This document shows positions 49,899-59,052 of a stretch of DNA of 64,000 bases, piece by piece. This stretch comes from Thalassobacillus_A hwangdonensis. Its GTDB lineage: Bacteria; Bacillota; Bacilli; Bacillales; Halobacillaceae. Below the pieces are notes generated by a model that saw nothing but the letters and a program-made list of their open reading frames with translations, was not told where the DNA came from and made no database searches. Location of the stretch: assembly GCF_042675915.1 (NCBI RefSeq), contig NZ_JBHTKL010000005.1, forward strand, positions 930,001 through 994,000, in the 5' to 3' direction. Each line of letters starts with the position of its first letter. The stretch's first letter is position 1. A program made the position numbers and the translations under genes.

Positions 49899-52772
49899 AT
49901 GCCCAGCAAATCAATCAGCATAAAAGGGGCTAGAGCCCATAATTTGAAAAACATAGATGTGGAGATTCCGAAAAATAAACTGGTGGTGCTGACCGGGCTA
50001 TCTGGTTCAGGGAAATCTTCCCTTGCCTTCGATACCGTCTATGCAGAGGGGCAGCGACGTTATGTCGAATCGCTTTCTGCCTATGCCCGTCAGTTCCTCG
50101 GTCAAATGGATAAACCGGATGTCGATTCGATTGAAGGATTGTCCCCGGCAATCTCCATCGACCAGAAAACGACCAGCAAGAACCCACGTTCCACAGTGGG
50201 AACTGTAACTGAAATCTTTGATTATCTGCGCCTATTGTTTGCACGTGTTGGGCGGCCGACGTGTCCGAATCACGGAATCGAGATCAGCTCACAGACGGTG
50301 CAGCAGATGGTCGACCGCATCATGGAATATCCGGAGCGGACGAAACTGCAGATCCTGGCACCAGTGGTATCTGGTCGTAAAGGTGAGCACGTCAAAGTTT
50401 TTGAAAAGCTTCAGCAGGAAGGTTACGTCCGTCTTCGCGTCGATGGCGAAATGAGGGAAATTTCCGAGGAAATAAAATTGAATAAGAACCAAAAACACTC
50501 GATTGAAGTCGTAATCGATCGAATTGTCGTAAAAGACAGCATTGAAGGACGTTTGTCTGATTCACTTGAATCTGCCCTTCACCTTGGGGATGGACAGGTG
50601 ATTGTCGATGTCATTGGAGAAGAAGAGCTGTTGTTCAGTGAACATCATGCATGTCCGATTTGTGGCTTTTCCATCAGTGAACTGGAGCCGAGGATGTTCT
50701 CGTTCAACAGCCCGTATGGTGCATGTGGCCGTTGTGATGGACTGGGTACACAGCTTGAAGTCGACCTGGATCTCGTCATTCCGGATTGGACAAGGTCACT
50801 TAACGAGCACGCGATTGTAGCGTGGGAGCCGAACAGCTCACAATATTATCCACAGCTGCTGAAAAGTGTCTGTGATCACTACGGCATCGACATGGATATC
50901 CCGGTCAAAGATATTCCTAAGAGCCAGATGGACAAAATCCTTCATGGAAGCGGTAAGGATAAGGTCTATTTCCGTTATGAAAATGATTTTGGCAGAGTAC
51001 GTGAAAACGAGATTTATTTTGAAGGGGTCGTATCGAACATTTCGAGACGATACCGGGAGACTTCGTCTGATTACATCCGTGAACAGATGGAGAAGTACAT
51101 GTCCCAGAAGGCGTGTCCGAAATGTAAAGGCTACCGCCTGAAAGAAGAATCGCTTTCCGTACGGATCAACGGGAAGCATATTGGTCATACAACTGAGTAT
51201 TCCGTTACCGATGCAAAAGAATTTTTCGAAAACATCGAGCTTACCGAAAAAGAAGAAAAAATCGCTCGAATGATTTTGAAGGAAATTTGTGAGCGATTGA
51301 CGTTCCTGATTAACGTAGGATTGGATTACCTGACGCTTTCCCGATCAGCAGGAACGTTGTCGGGTGGGGAAGCACAGCGGATCCGGCTTGCTACACAGAT
51401 CGGTTCTGCGCTCACCGGCGTGCTGTATGTCCTTGATGAACCTTCGATTGGACTTCATCAGCGTGATAATGATCGTCTGATTCAGACGCTGCAACGCATG
51501 CGTGACTTAGATAATACGTTGATCGTCGTCGAGCATGATGAAGATACGATGCTAGCGGCCGATCACCTGATCGATATCGGCCCTGGTGCTGGTGCGCACG
51601 GAGGCGAAATCATCTCCCAGGGAACACCGAAGCAGGTCATGAAAGACCGCAAATCATTGACAGGGCAGTACCTGTCCGGGAAAAAGTTCATCCCGTTACC
51701 GACTGAACGCCGCAAGCCGGATGGACGTTACCTGGAAATCAAACAGGCAGAAGAAAATAACCTGAAGAAAGTCAACGCGAAGATTCCGCTTGGATTGTTG
51801 ACCGCTGTTACAGGTGTGTCCGGTTCAGGGAAAAGTACGCTGATCAACGAGATCCTTTATAAGTCCTTATCTATGAAGCTTCATAAGGGCAAGAAGAAGC
51901 CAGGTAAACATAAGGAAATCAAAGGAATCGATCAGCTGGAAAAAGTCATCGATATCGACCAGTCACCAATCGGGCGTACTCCGCGTTCCAACCCGGCGAC
52001 CTACACGAGTGTATTTGATGATGTCCGCGATGTTTTCGCTCAGACGAATGAAGCGAAAATCCGTGGCTACAAAAAAGGCCGGTTCAGTTTCAACGTAAAA
52101 GGCGGACGCTGTGAGGCATGCCGTGGAGATGGAATCATCAAGATCGAAATGCACTTCCTGCCGGATGTATATGTTCCATGTGAAGTGTGTCATGGGAAAC
52201 GCTACAACCGAGAAACACTCGAAGTGAAATATAAAGGGAAGAACATTGCTGATGTATTGCAAATGACGATCGAAGAGTCACTTGAATTTTTTGCGAACAT
52301 CCCGAAAATCAAGCGTAAGCTTCAGACGATGTTCGATGTCGGACTGGGTTACATCAAGCTCGGTCAGCCTGCGACAACACTTTCCGGAGGGGAGGCGCAG
52401 CGCGTGAAGCTTGCCAGTGAATTGCATCGCCGTTCCAATGGGAAATCGTTGTACATTCTTGACGAACCTACCACAGGTCTGCACGTTGATGATATTTCAC
52501 GATTGCTGAAAGTATTGCAGCGCCTTGTCGATAATGGAGACTCCGTACTGATCATCGAGCACAACCTGGATGTTATCAAAGCGGCCGATCATATTCTTGA
52601 TCTAGGTCCTGAAGGTGGAGAAAAAGGTGGACAAATCATCGCATCCGGCACACCTGAAGATATCGCTGTACATGAAGATTCCTATACAGGACATTATTTG
52701 AAGCCGGTATTGGAACGTGACGTGAAGCGTATGGAAGAACGATTGAATAACACAGAACGCGTAGCGAAGTAA
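49899..52772 (+). CDS. uvrA: Excinuclease ABC subunit A
   Basis: UvrA is the dimeric damage-sensing ATPase that loads UvrB. The 957-residue protein has two ABC modules: Walker A GLSGSGKSS and GVSGSGKST, signatures LSGGEAQRIRLA and LSGGEAQRVKLA. Two zinc modules are intact: CPIC with CGRC about 20 residues later, and CEAC with CEVC. The start lies 7 bases after uvrB, so they form one SOS-controlled operon. No obvious terminator follows within 100 bases. Confidence 0.98.
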   Translation: MPSKSISIKGARAHNLKNIDVEIPKNKLVVLTGLSGSGKSSLAFDTVYAEGQRRYVESLSAYARQFLGQMDKPDVDSIEGLSPAISIDQKTTSKNPRSTVGTVTEIFDYLRLLFARVGRPTCPNHGIEISSQTVQQMVDRIMEYPERTKLQILAPVVSGRKGEHVKVFEKLQQEGYVRLRVDGEMREISEEIKLNKNQKHSIEVVIDRIVVKDSIEGRLSDSLESALHLGDGQVIVDVIGEEELLFSEHHACPICGFSISELEPRMFSFNSPYGACGRCDGLGTQLEVDLDLVIPDWTRSLNEHAIVAWEPNSSQYYPQLLKSVCDHYGIDMDIPVKDIPKSQMDKILHGSGKDKVYFRYENDFGRVRENEIYFEGVVSNISRRYRETSSDYIREQMEKYMSQKACPKCKGYRLKEESLSVRINGKHIGHTTEYSVTDAKEFFENIELTEKEEKIARMILKEICERLTFLINVGLDYLTLSRSAGTLSGGEAQRIRLATQIGSALTGVLYVLDEPSIGLHQRDNDRLIQTLQRMRDLDNTLIVVEHDEDTMLAADHLIDIGPGAGAHGGEIISQGTPKQVMKDRKSLTGQYLSGKKFIPLPTERRKPDGRYLEIKQAEENNLKKVNAKIPLGLLTAVTGVSGSGKSTLINEILYKSLSMKLHKGKKKPGKHKEIKGIDQLEKVIDIDQSPIGRTPRSNPATYTSVFDDVRDVFAQTNEAKIRGYKKGRFSFNVKGGRCEACRGDGIIKIEMHFLPDVYVPCEVCHGKRYNRETLEVKYKGKNIADVLQMTIEESLEFFANIPKIKRKLQTMFDVGLGYIKLGQPATTLSGGEAQRVKLASELHRRSNGKSLYILDEPTTGLHVDDISRLLKVLQRLVDNGDSVLIIEHNLDVIKAADHILDLGPEGGEKGGQIIASGTPEDIAVHEDSYTGHYLKPVLERDVKRMEERLNNTERVAK

Positions 52773-52880
52773 TGACAGCATATCGCTTTATCGATCCTGC
52801 ACTTTACTATAGGATGAATCTATAAGAATCGGATGCAGGTTGCATTCAGAAACAACTGTTGATGAGAGGGGATTTATTCG

Positions 52881-53252
52881 ATGGAAGCGATCGATATGGA
52901 AAAAGTACAAGCCAAAATCGATGCATTTGCAAATAAAGATGTCTATGTCCATTTGGAAACGACGAACGGAGCCTACGCTAGCCACTTTGATGAAAAAGCA
53001 TATAACGTAGGTGCGTTCATCCGTAATGCCAATGTTCGTTATGAGCATGGTAAAATAGTCGAAACCGGGGGTTCCTATCGCGTCGGTCTGAAGCTTGAAC
53101 TTGGCTGGGTTTATGCTGAAGGTGTCACTGATTATGAAATCGATGACAAGGACCGCTTGCTGATGGCAGGTCATGATCGGGAAGGTAGACTGATGGTCGC
53201 ACTTGAAATTAGTGAAACACCTTTTTCCCATGAATCGAAAGGAAATGGATGA
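52881..53252 (+). CDS. yojF: YojF-family (DUF1806) protein
   Basis: A 123-residue soluble protein of the YojF family, encoded directly upstream of bshB2 in many bacilli, as here with 3 bases between. Conserved features include VYVHLETTNGAYASHF and GSYRVGLKLELGWVYAEG. Its role is not established; constant pairing with bshB2 suggests a function in bacillithiol metabolism. The ATG follows GAGAGGGGA. Confidence 0.9.
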   Translation: MEAIDMEKVQAKIDAFANKDVYVHLETTNGAYASHFDEKAYNVGAFIRNANVRYEHGKIVETGGSYRVGLKLELGWVYAEGVTDYEIDDKDRLLMAGHDREGRLMVALEISETPFSHESKGNG

Positions 53253-53255
53253 ACG

Positions 53256-53924
53256 ATGAATAAACACCTCGTCGTTATCTATCCGCACCCCGATGATGAA
53301 TCCTTCGGGGCATCCGGGACGATATCCAAACATCGCGAAGAAGGAATTCCGGTAACCTATTTGTGCGGCACACTTGGAGAAATGGGGAGGAACATGGGCA
53401 ACCCCACCTTCGCCAATCGAGAAACGTTGTCCACATTCAGAAAAAAAGAGTTGCTGGAAGCCTGCGAAAAACTCGATATCCAGGTGAAAATGCTCGGGTA
53501 TCGCGACAAGACATTGGAATTCGAGCCAATGCATGAAGTGGCCGCTCACTTAAGAGAGCTGCTGGAGGAGATCCAGCCTCATCTAGTGATTACCCACTAC
53601 CCTGGCTATGCGGTCCATCCGGATCATGATGCTTTAGGGGCTGCAGCTGTAGAGGCGGTTCGTTTGATGGAGCCTGAGAACCGTCCGGAACTTTGGGCAC
53701 AGGCGATTTCCAATCACCACGAAGAGGAACTGGGCAAACCTGATATCACCAATGACATCAAGCCGTACTGGGAAAAGAAAATGGCAGCCATCGAAACACA
53801 TCTCTCCCAGGCACATGGTATGATGACTCTGATGAAGAACAGCAAAGCCTTCAACGAGAATATGGATGAACAATTAGCAAGACTCCGGTACGAGCGTTTT
53901 TACAAATGGACATTCAATGATTGA
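53256..53924 (+). CDS. bshB2: Bacillithiol biosynthesis deacetylase BshB2
   Basis: A zinc-dependent deacetylase that converts GlcNAc-malate to GlcN-malate in bacillithiol synthesis. The 222-residue LmbE/PIG-L protein has the metal motif HPDDESFGASG near the N-terminus and HPDHDALGAAAVEAV further on, with the third zinc ligand in ITHYPGYAVHPDH. RBS AAGGAAATGGATGA. Co-transcribed with yojF and ended by a hairpin. With the CoA-disulfide reductase it shows thiol redox capacity. Confidence 0.94.
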   Translation: MNKHLVVIYPHPDDESFGASGTISKHREEGIPVTYLCGTLGEMGRNMGNPTFANRETLSTFRKKELLEACEKLDIQVKMLGYRDKTLEFEPMHEVAAHLRELLEEIQPHLVITHYPGYAVHPDHDALGAAAVEAVRLMEPENRPELWAQAISNHHEEELGKPDITNDIKPYWEKKMAAIETHLSQAHGMMTLMKNSKAFNENMDEQLARLRYERFYKWTFND

Positions 53925-53938
53925 TACAACACCACGAG

Positions 53939-53977
53939 AAGCACCTCATGAAATCGAATCATGCAGGTGCTTTTCTG
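53939..53977 (+). terminator. Rho-independent terminator after bshB2
   Basis: AAGCACCTCATGA pairs with TCATGCAGGTGCTT with a small internal mismatch, followed by TTTC. Confidence 0.8.
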
Positions 53978-54081
53978 CTACCTGCACTCACATAATCACC
54001 CGGGAAACCACATACAATGGTATGATTTGAAAAAGCAGCGTGTCAGAGACTATAGAACTTTTCAGAAAGGGGAAAGCTTAT

Positions 54082-55152
54082 ATGGATGAAAAAAGAATCA
54101 GGATTTTGAAAAAGATTGAGGAAGGAAGCTTATCTGCAGAAGAAGGTGCAGAGCTTCTTGAAGCAGCAGATGCTCAGTCCCGTCATGAAAAACAGGATGG
54201 ATCAGTTTCCACCAAAGTCGACTGGGACCAAGGAGCACAGCAGAAAACGAAAGAAAAAACGAAGAAAAAGAAAAGCATCATGACATATGTTGAGGATGCA
54301 TTCCACAAAATAAAGAATGTTGATCTGGACTTGAACTTTGGCGATCACGTGAGCGTGTCACATATCTATCATACGGAGGATACATTCAAGCAGATGGACA
54401 TCCAGATTTCCAATGGTGGGCTCGAGCTGAAGTCGTGGAACGAAGCCTCTGTAAGACTCGAGTGCGAAGCGAAAGTCTATCAGACCGATGATCAGGATGA
54501 AGCAAGAAAACGATTTTTGAAGGAAACGGATTTCAAATTGGAAGACGGAACGCTTCTCTTTGCCAGCCCATCAAAAAAACTCAAGACTGATGTGGTTATT
54601 TACGTGCCTAAAGGGGATTATGAAGAAATTCACAGCAAGCTTTTCAATGGATCGATCACAGCAAGTGAGTTGAACTGCAGGGAGTTCAATCTGAAAACGA
54701 CAAACGGATCGATTACGATGGAAGGACTCCGCGGAGATGAATGTGATGCTGAAACATCAAATGGGTCCATTCGTGCGAAACAAAGTGCATTTGATGACTT
54801 TGAAGCAGATACGGTCAATGGTTCTGTAAAGCTGTCCGGTGATTTTGGAAAAGTTGATGCTTCAGCAGTAACCGGAAGTGTATCGTGTGAGTATTACGGG
54901 AAAAAAGCTCATACAGGATTTTTCCAGACAACGACAGGAAGCGTCCGAGTCAAGGTGCCGGAAAACGTCCGGGTTGATGGAAAGCTGCAGACGAGTATGG
55001 GAAGCATCAAATGTGATATTGATGATGCTAAAATCTACAAAGAGAAGAAGGAAATGATCCGGAAAGAACTGTACTTCGTCATTAATGAAAATTACGAGCA
55101 GGCATATCATTTGGAGGCGGAAACGAAAACCGGCTCTGTCAAAGTCGAATAA
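54082..55152 (+). CDS. yvlB: YvlB-like DUF4097 protein with SHOCT-like N-terminus
   Basis: A 356-residue protein. Residues 1-30 form a short helical motif (DEKRIRILKKIEEGSLSAEEGAELL), then a basic linker with EKTKKKKS, then a DUF4097 beta-helix (about 95-350) built of repeating NGSI/NGSV rungs (FNGSITASEL, TNGSITMEGL, SNGSIRAKQS, VNGSVKLSG). Such proteins are linked to envelope stress. ATG 54082 follows AAAGGGGAAAG; an in-frame start 42 bases earlier lacks an RBS. It heads a yvlB-yvlC-yvlD operon; in B. subtilis this operon responds to cell wall stress, but I see no clear sigma-W site here. Confidence 0.88.
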   Translation: MDEKRIRILKKIEEGSLSAEEGAELLEAADAQSRHEKQDGSVSTKVDWDQGAQQKTKEKTKKKKSIMTYVEDAFHKIKNVDLDLNFGDHVSVSHIYHTEDTFKQMDIQISNGGLELKSWNEASVRLECEAKVYQTDDQDEARKRFLKETDFKLEDGTLLFASPSKKLKTDVVIYVPKGDYEEIHSKLFNGSITASELNCREFNLKTTNGSITMEGLRGDECDAETSNGSIRAKQSAFDDFEADTVNGSVKLSGDFGKVDASAVTGSVSCEYYGKKAHTGFFQTTTGSVRVKVPENVRVDGKLQTSMGSIKCDIDDAKIYKEKKEMIRKELYFVINENYEQAYHLEAETKTGSVKVE

Positions 55153-55169
55153 AAAGGAAGTGATTCTTG

Positions 55170-55370
55170 ATGGCAGGTAATTTGAAACGCTCTAAGTCAG
55201 ACAGGATGGTCGCCGGGGTCCTCGGTGGACTTTCCGATTATATAGGAATGGACGCCAACCTGCTTCGAATTGTCTTTTTGATTCTATGCATCCCGGTCTC
55301 TCCACTGATCCTCGTCTATTTAGCAGCAATCTTCATCGTACCGAATGAAAGGAGAGGCAAAACCCAATGA
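55170..55370 (+). CDS. yvlC: PspC-domain protein
   Basis: A 66-residue protein consisting only of a PspC domain: basic start (LKRSKSDRMVAGVLGGLSDY) and one long hydrophobic segment (about 31-57) ending in IVPNERRGK. PspC proteins sense or respond to membrane stress with PspA-type partners. ATG 55170 is preferred to the adjacent TTG. Its stop overlaps the next start by 4 bases (ATGA). Confidence 0.93.
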   Translation: MAGNLKRSKSDRMVAGVLGGLSDYIGMDANLLRIVFLILCIPVSPLILVYLAAIFIVPNERRGKTQ

Positions 55371-55711
55371 AATCATGGCTGTTGCATATTGTAGTCAATG
55401 CTCTTGCAATTTTCATAGTGGCATCCATATTTGATGCGGTGGTAGTAAGTGGAGTGGTCGCAGCGCTGATTGCTGCATTGATTCTATCTGTCCTTAACGC
55501 GATCGTCCGACCGATCCTGGTCGTGCTGACACTGCCGATCACTATCGTAACACTAGGATTGTTTTTACTGGTCATCAATGCCATTACATTACTACTGACG
55601 GATGCACTGATGGGAAGCAGCTTCGAGGTGAATGGATTTTTCGTCGCCATCCTGGCCGCCATCATCATCGCACTCATCAACCTCGTGTTGAACAGCTTCA
55701 TAAAAAAATGA
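55367..55711 (+). CDS. yvlD: YvlD-type phage holin family 4 membrane protein
   Basis: A 114-residue protein with four hydrophobic segments, containing LNAIVRPILVVLTLPITIVT, a signature of the YvlD/DUF360 family. Despite the holin label it is a chromosomal envelope-stress gene, last in the yvlBCD operon. Its start overlaps the yvlC stop. Confidence 0.93.
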   Translation: MKSWLLHIVVNALAIFIVASIFDAVVVSGVVAALIAALILSVLNAIVRPILVVLTLPITIVTLGLFLLVINAITLLLTDALMGSSFEVNGFFVAILAAIIIALINLVLNSFIKK

Positions 55712-55714
55712 GCC

Positions 55715-55752
55715 AAAAAGCCTTTATGCCGTGTTGCATAGAGGCTTTTTTA
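55715..55752 (+). terminator. Rho-independent terminator after yvlD
   Basis: AAAAAGCCTTTATGC pairs with GCATAGAGGCTTTTT with one mismatch, followed by T residues. Confidence 0.88.
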
Positions 55753-55800
55753 TTGGCTTCAAGAACAAGTTCAAGTTTTCGAGGTGGTTGAAAGAGTTTA

Positions 55801-55920
55801 GGTTCGTTTGGGAAGGATTCGCTTTCCTGTGGGGAACTCGAGAGCTTTCTTGGGCTATCGCCCTGCGAGATCTCGCCAAGCTCCTTCACGCATGGGAGTC
55901 TTAACCTTCCCCAACGAACC
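55801..55920 (-). repeat. Hairpin repeat element, copy F (diverged core)
   Basis: The arms GGTTCGTTTGGGAAGG (55801-55816) and CCTTCCCCAACGAACC (55905-55920) pair at 15 of 16 positions, while the core has drifted (GCTTTCCTGTGGGGAA, GGGCTATCGCCCTGCGAGATCTCG). It lies in the 575-base gap between yvlD and hprK together with copy G. Confidence 0.75.
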
Positions 55921-56051
55921 TTGCTTCATTGCATACTAGAAATTTCTAGTGGTATCGTCATTCTTTATAAGTCCACATTCCAACGCTTTGTGTTAATTAA
56001 ATTCATTAGTTCTTATATAGTTCCGTTATTAAGTTCAAAGTAAAGGGTGGA

Positions 56052-56157
56052 GGGAAACGGTGAGACTCCTGCGGGAAAAGAATGACAGACGAGATCCCGC
56101 AGGGAGGGACGACCGAGGAAGCTCGACGTCTTCCCCGCGGAAAGCGAGCCGTTTCCC
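56052..56157 (+). repeat. Hairpin repeat element, copy G
   Basis: The arms GGGAAACGG (56052-56060) and CCGTTTCCC (56149-56157) are perfectly complementary. The core is GACTCCTGCGGGAA, GACGAGATCCCGCAGGG, CCGAGGAAGCTCGACGTC and CCCCGCGGAAAGCGAG, in forward orientation. Confidence 0.82.
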
Positions 56158-56286
56158 AGAACCCGCTCATCTTCCTAACATAGCGGAATCATATAAGAAA
56201 CAAAGGTAGACGGTTTATTACCAAAGCATTTGGAAAAAATGCTACAATAGGAGACAGTGATTCAGAAAGAATGGAGGATCAGCAAA

Positions 56287-57222
56287 ATGGCGAAAGTTCG
56301 CACACAGGATTTGTTGGAGCGGTTCAAACTCGAACTGGTTGCCGGGCAAGACGGCACCCATCGTGAAATACATACAAGTGATATCTCCCGTCCAGGCGTA
56401 GAAATGACGGGTTATTTCAAATTCTATCCAAAAGAACGCCTGCAATTATTAGGCAAGACAGAATTGTCCTACTTCAATGAGCTTACATCGGAGGAACGTG
56501 TCGATCGCGTTGAACGATTATGCACCGATGTAACGCCTGGCATCGTCATCACCAGGGGGATGGATATTCCACCTGAGCTTGTCACGGCAGCTACAGAAGC
56601 AGGGGTACCATTGATGCGCTCACCTTATAAAACGACACGCGTCATCAGCAGGCTGACAAACTTTCTGGAAGGGAAGTTCGCTCCATTCACCGCCATCCAT
56701 GGCGTCCTTGTCGACATCTATGGAATCGGCGTACTTATTACAGGTCAGAGTGGAGTCGGTAAAAGTGAAACTGCATTAGAGCTTGTAAAGCGGGGGCACC
56801 GGCTTGTGGCTGACGACAGTGTGGAAATCAGGCAGGAGGATTATGACACATTGATCGGTAATAGCCCACCGTTGATCGAACACCTTCTGGAAATCCGTGG
56901 CCTTGGCATCATTAATGTCATGACGTTGTTCGGAGCAGGAGCCGTCAGGAGTTACAAGCGGATTTCAATGGTGATGAATCTTGAAATTTGGGATCAGAAG
57001 AAACAGTATGATCGCCTCGGTCTTGATGAAGATACGATGAAAATCATGGATGTGGAAATTCCGAAAGCAACGATTCCTGTACGTCCTGGTCGGAACTTGG
57101 CAGTCATCATTGAAGTGGCTGCGATGAACTTCCGTCTGAAGCGGATGGGTGTCAACGCTGCAGAAGAATTTTCCGATCGGCTTACAAGTGTAATCGAAAA
57201 AGATCGTCATCGTGAGAGTTAG
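56287..57222 (+). CDS. hprK: HPr kinase/phosphorylase
   Basis: HPrK/P phosphorylates Ser46 of HPr, the cofactor signal for CcpA-mediated carbon catabolite repression, and reverses the reaction. The 311-residue protein has the Walker A region GQSGVGKSETALELVKRGH and the family signature EIRGLGIINVMTLFGAGAV near residue 205. ATG 56287 lies 9 bases after GGAGG; an in-frame ATT/ATG region 30 bases earlier has no RBS. First gene of hprK-lgt-yvoD-ppaX-yvoF, as in B. subtilis. Its output probably acts on the cre site found ahead of glpK in this window. Confidence 0.97.
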   Translation: MAKVRTQDLLERFKLELVAGQDGTHREIHTSDISRPGVEMTGYFKFYPKERLQLLGKTELSYFNELTSEERVDRVERLCTDVTPGIVITRGMDIPPELVTAATEAGVPLMRSPYKTTRVISRLTNFLEGKFAPFTAIHGVLVDIYGIGVLITGQSGVGKSETALELVKRGHRLVADDSVEIRQEDYDTLIGNSPPLIEHLLEIRGLGIINVMTLFGAGAVRSYKRISMVMNLEIWDQKKQYDRLGLDEDTMKIMDVEIPKATIPVRPGRNLAVIIEVAAMNFRLKRMGVNAAEEFSDRLTSVIEKDRHRES

Positions 57223-57234
57223 GGGGAAATCAAA

Positions 57235-58074
57235 GTGTCATGTAGTGCAGAACAGCTGGACCGTGTATTTTTACAGTTAGGACCGCTGCCAATCTACTGG
57301 TATGGTGTCATCATCGCTTTTGGTGCCTACCTTGGACTATGGCTCGCTATCCGTGAAACTGAGCGGTTAGGCTTGAAAAAAGATCTGATTATTGATGCAG
57401 TGGTTATTGCAATTCCGGTTGCGATTCTATCTGCGAGAATCTATTATGTCATTTTTGAATGGGATCGTTATATCGGCGGACCTTGGTGGGATGTCTTCGC
57501 AATCTGGGAAGGTGGCATCGCCATCCACGGAGCGCTGATCGGATCCGTCATTACCGCAATCGTTTATGCAAGGGTCAAAGGAGTATCCACTTGGATGCTG
57601 ATCGATATCGTGGCACCAAGTTTGATTCTCGGACAGGCAATCGGGCGCTGGGGAAACTTCATGAACCAGGAAGCGCATGGTGGGCCGGTATCCGAAAGCT
57701 TCTATAATAATTTCATGCAATACTTACCGAACTTCATCAATCAGCAAATGTGTATTGATGGCACGCTTTACCATCCGACATTCCTATATGAATCAGTTTG
57801 GAACATCATTGGATTCATCCTGCTTCTAGTTCTACGCAGGTACAATCCGCTTCGAGGCGAGTTGTTCTTAAGCTATGTCATCTGGTATTCAGTAGGCAGA
57901 TTCTTCATCGAAGGCATGCGTACAGATAGTCTTTATCTGTTCGGACCGCTTCGTACGGCTCAAGTCATTTCCATCGTATTGGTCATTGCGAGTATCGCAA
58001 TCATCATCTACCGTCGGAAAAAAGGGCTTGCCGATAAGCATTACAATGGAAAGAAAGCGAAGATAGCGAAGTAG
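57235..58074 (+). CDS. lgt: Prolipoprotein diacylglyceryl transferase
   Basis: Lgt transfers diacylglycerol from phosphatidylglycerol to the lipobox Cys of prolipoproteins, a step needed by the several lipoproteins in this window. The 279-residue membrane protein has about seven segments and the motifs GRWGNFMNQEAHGG (signature with the catalytic Arg) and HPTFLYES. The GTG start 57235 follows AGGGGGAAA. It sits 12 bases after hprK. Confidence 0.96.
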   Translation: MSCSAEQLDRVFLQLGPLPIYWYGVIIAFGAYLGLWLAIRETERLGLKKDLIIDAVVIAIPVAILSARIYYVIFEWDRYIGGPWWDVFAIWEGGIAIHGALIGSVITAIVYARVKGVSTWMLIDIVAPSLILGQAIGRWGNFMNQEAHGGPVSESFYNNFMQYLPNFINQQMCIDGTLYHPTFLYESVWNIIGFILLLVLRRYNPLRGELFLSYVIWYSVGRFFIEGMRTDSLYLFGPLRTAQVISIVLVIASIAIIIYRRKKGLADKHYNGKKAKIAK

Positions 58075-58089
58075 CAAGGGGGAGCAGCA

Positions 58090-59052
58090 GTGCTTGGAAT
58101 CATCCAGAGAGGCTTGAAGCAGGGACTACAACTGACATGGACATTGGGGAAAGTCATTTTTCCGGTCACACTGATTGTCACCATCCTTCAGTTCACGCCG
58201 GTTCTCCCTTGGATTGTGGAAAAGATCTCACCATTGATGAAATGGATCGGCTTATCCGGAGAAGCCGCTGTACCGCTCGTATTAGGGAACTTTCTCAATC
58301 TGTACGCAGGTATTGCGGCGATTATTTCATTTGAATTTACGGTCAAAGAAGTGTTCATCCTTGCAGTGATGATGTCGTTTTCCCATAACTTACTGATCGA
58401 ATCTTCCGTAGCGTCAAAAGTCGGTGTCAACTGGTGGTTCATCGCCGGCATTCGACTTTCGCTGGCATTTGTTTCGGCAATATTAATCAACTGGTTATGG
58501 GACGGCGGCCAGGAAATCGCCAAGTACGGGATGGCTCCATCGAGAGACACAATCCCTGAAGGCTGGATAGAAATCCTTCTGCAGGGTGTCCAAACTGCGC
58601 TATTAGGCGTCATACAGCTTGCATTGATCGTCATCCCGCTGATGGTCGTCATGCAGTATATGCGCGAAAAGGGCTGGCTCGACATTTTTTCAAAATGGGT
58701 TGCCCCGTTCACTAAATTCCTTGGAATGAAGCCGAATACATCAATGACGTTGGTGGCGGGATTGACAATCGGGCTGGCATACGGTGCTGGTCTGATGATC
58801 CAGGCTGTCAAAGAGGACGGCGTGTCGAAGAAGGATATGTATCTTGCTTTGATCTTCCTCGTTTCCTGTCACGCGGTTGTAGAAGATACGCTGATCTTCA
58901 TTCCTCTCGGGATTCCAGTTTGGCCACTGCTAGCCATTCGTCTGGTCACTGCAATTGTACTGACAGCAGCGATCGGTTTCATCTGGAATAAGAAGAATAA
59001 ACAACAGGAGAGAAAGGATGCCACCTATGAGCATAAATACAATACTTTTTGA
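58090..59052 (+). CDS. yvoD: Nucleoside-recognition (gate) domain membrane protein YvoD
   Basis: A 320-residue protein with eight or more membrane segments and two gate domains (around NFLNLYAGIAAII and LVAGLTIGLAYGAGLMI), as in spore maturation and nucleoside-transport related proteins. Function is unknown. The GTG start at 58090 follows GGGGGAG. The 3' end overlaps ppaX by 26 bases. Confidence 0.9.
   Translation: MLGIIQRGLKQGLQLTWTLGKVIFPVTLIVTILQFTPVLPWIVEKISPLMKWIGLSGEAAVPLVLGNFLNLYAGIAAIISFEFTVKEVFILAVMMSFSHNLLIESSVASKVGVNWWFIAGIRLSLAFVSAILINWLWDGGQEIAKYGMAPSRDTIPEGWIEILLQGVQTALLGVIQLALIVIPLMVVMQYMREKGWLDIFSKWVAPFTKFLGMKPNTSMTLVAGLTIGLAYGAGLMIQAVKEDGVSKKDMYLALIFLVSCHAVVEDTLIFIPLGIPVWPLLAIRLVTAIVLTAAIGFIWNKKNKQQERKDATYEHKYNTF

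Noticed and set aside
55367..55711. Prophage remnant suggested by the holin-family name
   Set aside because: No phage structural, integrase or lysin genes are near, and the gene is part of the chromosomal yvlBCD operon.
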